A program made the translations under genes and the position numbers. From Fratercula arctica (taxonomy: Eukaryota; Chordata; Aves; Charadriiformes; Alcidae): DNA of 64,000 bases. Location of the stretch: the NCBI GenBank assembly GCA_947846985.1, contig CANTUZ010000020.1:2929959-2993958 (forward strand). The letters run 5' to 3'. Of this stretch, positions 58,201 through 64,000 are shown piece after piece. The notes beneath the pieces are model-generated. The model was not told the DNA's origin and made no database searches. It worked only from the letters and a program-made list of their open reading frames with translations. Every line of letters starts with the position of its first letter. Within the stretch, counting starts at the first letter, position 1.

Positions 58201-59439
58201 CCTGCCCGGTGTCGTGAGCTGCTTCACATGGCAATTTTGGGGTGGCATGGGACCAAAGGAGCCTGGCCACATCTGGCCGCTCCATCCCAGCGGTGAGAGC
58301 CCTGCGCTGCCGGCGTGAGGGCGAACCGCAGCCCACAGGGGCAGAGCCGGAGAAAAACCTTTGGGTGGTGGAAAGCTGAAAGCTCCTCTTACTAGGAAAA
58401 CCCACTTCCCCTTCTCGGCCCCTGGGATTTTATTAGCCATGGTGAAATCAGAAGAAGGGGGTTTAAAGGTCATCTCCCAAAGAACCACAGGGGAAACTGG
58501 AAGGGTTTTGGGGAGATTGGGCTGGGCTGACCTTGGGCAGCTGGAGAAACCTGGGCAGAGGGAGCTGGGGAAGGCTGTGCCTTTGCTCCCTGCAGACCAG
58601 ATCCCTGCAGCTGAGATCAGCATCCCTGGACCAGGATGGGAAAGGCAGGGACCAGCACGGGGACCGGCATGGGGACCTGCACGGGAAGCGGCAGGGGAGG
58701 GAAGGGTTACTGCACCCAGCTCCAGGCCCTCCCCCTTCTTTTGAGCACACAGTGGAAGAAAGTTGTCAGTCATTTTTCCTCTCCTGGGGGAAGCGAGTGC
58801 CGAGTACCCAGCCACAAAGTCTCCGCAAAGTCTCGCTGCGCCGGACAAAGGTGCCTTTGAGCCCCACAGAAAAAAGGGAGAAAGCCCCTGCCCACTCCGA
58901 CCTCTGCTCCTGCTCCTGCCCCAGCACCTCCTCTCTCTCCTCCTCTTTGCCAAATGAGGTCACACCTCAAATTTGAACGGGGTGGAGAGGAAAAAGGGGC
59001 TGATTTCTCCTTCTGAGCCCTTTAGGAAACACAGGCAGGGATACACGTCCATCCAGAGCCTCGATGGAAAGGGTGACTTCATCCTTGCCACGGAGACGTT
59101 GAGTATTAAACATTTCTCACTCGTTTTGGCATTTACCTGAGAGCTCCCCAACTCCCTGTGTCCTTTTTCCACCCATGGGATCTCCAGGAGCAGAGGGGAG
59201 CGGAGCTGTGGGGCTGCCAGGGGATGCGGGAGCAGCCCAGGGACCGCGGTGTCCCCAGCCGAGACGCAGCAGGTCGCGGGGATGGCCGCGGGACTCACCT
59301 TATCCAGGATGTACTTGTTGAGGTAGGGCATGTAGCCCTGGCTGGACACCGGCCCGTCGTCGTCATCGCGGAAATGCTCTTCCAGCGCCACGGGATCGTG
59401 GGGGATGCACAGCACCGTGTATAGGTTGTGAGACAGCAC
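52278..59439 (-). CDS. DEF6: DEF6 (IBP/SLAT), SWAP-70-like guanine nucleotide exchange factor; first exon outside window
   Basis: Ten coding exons are present: 59299-59439, 57472-57657, 55260-55487, 55033-55179, 54734-54842, 54353-54651, 53646-53812, 53242-53440, 52730-52820, 52278-52489. This is 1779 nt with matching phases (592 aa). The human first exon adds 32 residues (MALRKELL...), so the full protein would be about 624 aa (human 631). The order is an N-terminal EF-hand-like region ([34 protein letters not shown]), then a PH domain from [18 protein letters not shown] to [13 protein letters not shown] long charged coiled coil or DH-like region follows ([21 protein letters not shown] through [19 protein letters not shown]), then a variable tail. 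DEF6 activates Rac1, Cdc42 and RhoA downstream of T- and B-cell receptors after binding PIP3. The intron before the PH exon has a GC donor. Exon 1 was searched for up to 64000 without success. Confidence 0.97.
55258..55260 (-). other. DEF6: GC splice donor in DEF6 (GC-AG intron)
   Basis: The exon ends GTG CTC AAA CAG at 55260 and the intron begins GCAAGG. The protein must continue VLKQ|GYLWK as in human DEF6, and no GT in a nearby position keeps the frame. CAG|GCAAGG fits the usual strong consensus of U2-type GC-AG introns. The acceptor is the CAG before 55179. Confidence 0.85.
56130..56285 (+). repeat. AT-rich low-complexity tract in a DEF6 intron
   Basis: About 150 bp of nearly pure A/T (TTATAATTTTATACATTATA and similar) contrast with the GC-rich surroundings. 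A poly(T)-poly(C) junction follows at about 56449-56480. No element is recognised. Confidence 0.7.
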
Positions 59440-59688
59440 CTGGCCGAGCACAAGGGACGGGGAGAAGGTGAACCACCTCCAACCACATCCCAGCCCGTCC
59501 CCACGCTGCCACCCCCCTACCCGGGGACCACCGTGTCCTGCCCAGCATCCCCTCCCTGCAGCGACCAGGCGTGATTTGGGTTTGGCAGAGGGACAGGGGA
59601 ATATCCCCAAATGTAAACCTTAGAGAACCATTTAGAAACAGGCAAAAAATGAGGATTTTTCCACATTTGCTTCTTTGGCACATGGGGA

Positions 59689-59720
<32 letters not shown>

Positions 59721-62700
59721 AAGAAAAAGGGCTGTTTCAAACACTACAGAGCAAACAGGACATGCTTTGATCTAGAAAAGACGATAAGCCACCCCAAGCC
59801 ACGCTGTTTGGCAGCTGCCCTCAGCGATTTCTTGAAAGCGTTAACTAAGGACGGCACCCAGCCTGGCAGCGGCTGCTTTCTGCCAGTGGGGCACAGAAAG
59901 ACGCCAAGTTGAAAATAAGAAAAGATTTATGAGGACCAAAGAAAAGGTTTTGTCTGGAATGGAAGCGGACAAGGGGGATCTGGAGACACACCATCTCCAG
60001 AAGCAGTCTGCGAATGTCACCAACCAGCCTGTGTTTGTTCGAATCCCCCCCAAAACAAAGCATGTTTTGAAGCTCCTGAATTTCCCACGTGCTGGAAAGC
60101 CCACGCTGCTGCTGGGCCAGCGGCCAGAGCCTGGAGCAAGGCTGGCCAGGAGCACCACCGGCATCTCCAGCTCCTGATGCTGGGCAGGAGCTTGTGTCCT
60201 TGTCTTGACCTCCCAGCAAGCGGGAGATGGCTAAATGAGCGTCCCAAACTGGTGCCATCCCATCGCACCAGGGTTTGCAAAGACAGTTTGTAGGGTTTGC
60301 AGCTGCAGCTTTTGCCAAGGTTTCATGAGAGGGGCTGGAGGAGATGGGGTGCAGCATCCCTGCTCCTGCTCCGGCTCCTCTCCGTGCAGGACTGGAAATT
60401 TCCTCCCAGCAGGAGAGGAGCCGCCGGAGGCCACGCTGCAGCTGGAGACAGTTCTTGCTCAACGAGATTTTCCTTCTCTTTTTCACCCTCTGGACCGATG
60501 TTATCAGCAGGGCTCCACCCTGCGCTGTAGCTCCCAGCGCTGCCGCTACGGCTGCACCTTTTTGCCTTTTTTCAGGGTTCGGTGCAGCCCTGGGGTCCGC
60601 ACAGGGGTGGGGAGGAATCGGAACACCCTGAGCATCCTCTGGGATGGCTAAAAACCCATCAGGATGGATTGAAAGTTTGGGAATCGCATCCTATTCCCCG
60701 TTTCCAAGTGGGCCCTCGTCCCCATCCCCTCGCATCTCCTCTCGCGGCACCCCAAAAAGCCCTGGGAGGTCTTGCATGTGGCCCTGGCTGTGGCCGGCAC
60801 CCTGAGCCCCTCCATCCGCCCTGGCACGCTGCGAACCGCGGTCCCTGCGCTCGCCGGGGGGGTCACCTCCAAAATGAAAGTGGGGCAGGGTGGGGAGGAA
60901 AGCCCCGGCCAGGCCAACGTGGGGCGTGTGGGGCCGGGGCTGCCCCAACCCCAGGGAGAGGGGAGAGGTGGGAAACCCCTCCCTGGGCTCTGAGAGGAGG
61001 AACAGGAGGGGAAAATAACGGGGGGGAGAAGGGAAGGGATGCTCTGAGAGCGGTTTGGTGACACAACCTTTCCCCTGCGGCGTGCAGGGGATGGCCGGGG
61101 GGGACAGAGGTCTGCCCGACAGCCCCAGGCACCCCAAATCCTCCCAGCACCAGCCCTGGTGCTGTTCTCCACCCTCTCCCCAGCCCCCCGCTCCCACCCC
61201 TTCGCAGCTGCCGCCGACAGCAGCCGGAGCCGGGGGTGGAATACTTAATGCCACGGGAGAATGGCAGCCCCTTTTCTTCCCCCCTGTGGGAGACGCCGGG
61301 GGCGATGCCAGGGCTGGGGGTGACCTTTTGGGCTGGAGCCTGGCTCCCCGCGTTCAGCACAAACGCCTCTGGTGGGTGGGAGCAGGGGGACTGGGGCTTC
61401 TGCACCTTGCTGGGAGTGGTGGTGCTGCCTCAGTTTCCCCTTGTGCAAGCGGAACGGCCCTGCTGAGAAAACCAAAGCCTCCCTGGAGCTGGGGGTGCCG
61501 GGAGTCCTATCCCAGGGGACCCGTAGTGCCGGGAGCCTTTGCCAGCGGTGAGGGTCCCTTTAGCTGCCCATTTTCTGCAGCAAGGAGGACACGGATGTCC
61601 CATCAGCCAGGACCCCTGGGCCCAAGCCCAGCCCCGGGACCATCAGCTCCCGTCCTCGGGGAAGGCTTTCCCCCCTGCTTGAACGGATGAGCTGCTCTCA
61701 GACCTGTTACTGGCCACACTGGGACCACTGGCCTGTGCCAAGAGCCTTTTGTCCATGAAACAAGCAGAGGAGCTTTCAGTCAAAGGCAGGCGCCTTCCTC
61801 CTGCCCCCAGGGGGGGTCCATAAACGGCCTGTGCTGTGCTAACCCAGCCCCACAAGGCACCAGTTATACCCAGAGACCGCACAAGTTATGGGCTCCATCT
61901 CCAAAAGGAGCAAGAGCCACCTCCCCTGCCATTTGCACCCCCAGCCTGCAACCCCACGCAGTGGGTGGGGGACCCCCGAGCCCCCCGACATGCATTTAAA
62001 CCGCTCGCCTGTCCCCCCGCCGCCTCCTCTCCACTCCCCAAGGGGTTTGCTGTAGCGGGCAGCCTCTGGAGATGGAGTTCCGCTCGGCAAACTGCTCCTG
62101 TCCTTCTTTAACAGGGACAGGAGCGGAGCAGAGGTGCCGAAAACCACCGAGGGTGCCTGCGGGACCTGAATCCCGCATCCCACCAGCATCCGCGGAGACG
62201 GGGAGAAGCTCCCCCAGCTCAGCCAGGGAGGATGCGACGGCGGGGAGAGGATAACTCTTATCCAGGAGCGGGGCTGGTGGGTGCCTGCGCTGGGAACTGA
62301 ACTACCCGACATCTCTCGATGCGCAGCAACGCGACCACAAGACTGTCTTTCCTTCCTGTGCAGATGATACCCACCTACACTCACCCCTCCGTACGCAGGC
62401 GCTTGCCTGCATAGGAGTGTCCATGCGAAGAACTCAACTGCTGAACCCCACGGCTCCCCACAGCTTCGCCATCCCCCCTTTGAAACGCTGCTGAATTTAC
62501 TGCTGGGACTGGCTGGAGAGGGGTCGGCGGCGTTAAGCTGCTCCTCTGCCAGCAAAATCCCACCCCAGCTCCTGGGGCTGCTTTTCTTTCCGTCAGTGCA
62601 AATGCCGGGAACGCCGACATTTCTCTCACCCTTGTTCAAGACCCTTCTTGCAGCAACACGCCTGGGAGAGGGAGCAGAGCCCAGCCCAGGAGGAAATTTG

Positions 62701-64000
62701 GAGAAGCCACGGGCACCACGGCTTTAACACGTTATTGCTCAAACCTGCCAGGCCACGAATTTCTTCTGCACCGAGCCTACGAGCAGAAACACTGCCGATG
62801 GCTCGCGTAGGCTGGGGCAAAGTGCTCGGCATCAACGGGGGGGTGGAAACAAGCTCGCCCCGGCCTCGGGGACAGCGGAAAGTTATCCAGAGTTGAGCTT
62901 CGTCGTGCAACGGCGCAGCCCGACCCGCCGCCATCCCGTCTCAGCGCTGAAGGCGGGTGGAAAAACTGCGAGGGGTGAATCTCCCTTCCCCTCTGAAATG
63001 TCACCCTGGGCAAAGCCGCTGTGGAGACGCTGTCCCCAACGTCCCCGCTATCCCCATACGAGGGTTTGCAGCTCCCCCAGCCCCCCCGGCACCAACTCTC
63101 TAGGAAATTGCCGCTAAAATTAGGGTCTCTGTGGCCTCAGCATCGTCGCCGGCGATAAAGATCTTGCAAGTGAAGCGCTGCACGTGTTCACGCCGGCACT
63201 TTCAGGGCCGGGGCTGGACTCAGCACCCGGAGCCTGGGTGCAGGGGATGCTGCCAGGGGGGCACAGCCACCCTCGGGGATTAGCAAGGGGAATTAGGCTC
63301 TGGCCTACTTTAGGATTTTCCTTAATTCCTTCAGATATTTCTACAGTTTTAAGCAGGCGAGCGTGGCTCGCAGGGCACACAAGTTTCTGGGGAGCAGCTG
63401 GAGGAGGAGCCTGGCTCCCGCTGCTTCTCCTCCAGACCCCTGCAAACAAAACGCTTCATTTTGGGGCAAAATACGCCTCCCCCCGCCAAGCCCAGCATCT
63501 TCCCTGTACTCTGTCCCGGGGGAAGCCCCGTAAAGCAGAGGGAATAGAGGAAAAGAGGGTTTCTTTGCAGCGTTTCACAATTCATCTTGCGCACTGGCAG
63601 CGGCTGCCCAAGTCCTGACGCAACATCTCCCCGGGTTTTGCATGTTTCTAGCTCAGGTCTTTCCCCTGCATCGCAGCCCCCTGCTCCAACCGGCATTTCC
63701 AACCCCGGCGCCAGCCTAAAAAACCACAAGGGGCCATTTACACGGCAAGCAAAAAAGCGAAAAAAAAAAAAAAAAAGTCCCATCATTTGCAAAAGGAAAA
63801 AGAAAAATAATAAATCAATTCGTGATTGTCAAAGCCAAGGTGCAACCTGACGGATTCGACCAGACCCTGACCCAGCGGCGGACAAAAAGGGTTTTAAAGC
63901 CACGATGGTTTTGAGGAAGGGCCGAATGCAGGAGCCCTCTGCGAAGCCGCGAAGGGGGTGAGGGAAAGGGGAAAGCAGAGATTTTTGAAAAGCGCTGTGT
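59440..64000 (-). other. DEF6: DEF6 intron 1 (incomplete)
   Basis: The 4.5 kb upstream of the first visible DEF6 exon contain no match to the expected exon 1 and no other supportable gene. Simple tracts are present: (AT)n followed by poly(T) at about 59688-59722, and poly(A) at about 63759-63777. Confidence 0.55.

Noticed and set aside
59440..64000. DEF6 exon 1
   Set aside because: I looked for the expected MALRKELL...KSQLK segment with a donor on the minus strand and found none; it is probably beyond the window.

Overview
The window is vertebrate nuclear DNA, almost certainly from a bird. The protein genes are multi-exon with GT-AG introns. There is a 5'-truncated CR1 LINE with the octamer tail typical of avian CR1, and an avian-type endogenous retroviral LTR. 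Genes are compact, GC-rich and packed as on an avian microchromosome. The order DEF6 - PPARD - FANCE - RPL10A matches the conserved block at human 6p21.31. I place it on the chicken chromosome 26 equivalent from memory of synteny, not from a search.

Every recognised gene lies on the minus strand, so in transcription order the window reads from right to left. DEF6 (52278-59439) has all coding exons except the first, which lies beyond 64000. PPARD has coding exons at 27819-32748, a 3' end near 25670, and a probable promoter in the CpG island at 48150-48560, which gives an intron of about 15 kb with no coding content. Next is a makorin-family E3 ligase (20868-24632), not present in the mammalian PPARD-FANCE interval as I know it. 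FANCE follows (16169-19528, 528 codons) and starts about 150 bp after the makorin poly(A) signal. At the place where mammals carry RPL10A there is only a broken relic (12940-14740), part of which has been amplified into a 63-bp tandem repeat. Last is a compact 13-exon gene (1157-7225) for a membrane-anchored coiled-coil protein of the IRAG/LRMP (MRVI1) family.

Exon models were built by hand from splice sites, reading-frame phase and recalled family sequences. In each of the five genes every exon junction keeps phase and the predicted length agrees with the family where that is known (PPARD 442 aa, FANCE 528 aa, DEF6 592 aa plus a missing first exon of about 32 aa). The genes do not form one pathway. 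They cover lymphocyte Rho-GTPase signalling (DEF6), lipid-sensing transcription (PPARD), ubiquitin ligation with probable RNA binding (makorin), DNA crosslink repair (FANCE) and ER/nuclear-envelope calcium signalling (IRAG-like).

The most unusual material lies between FANCE and the IRAG-like gene. It includes the decayed RPL10A with an exon-derived minisatellite, and an eight-copy array of YY1-type motifs where the RPL10A promoter would be expected. Elsewhere there are a 60-bp tandem repeat upstream of the makorin promoter, a sense-oriented LTR in makorin intron 1, a G-rich stretch of about 800 bp just downstream of the probable PPARD start, and a GC-AG intron in DEF6.
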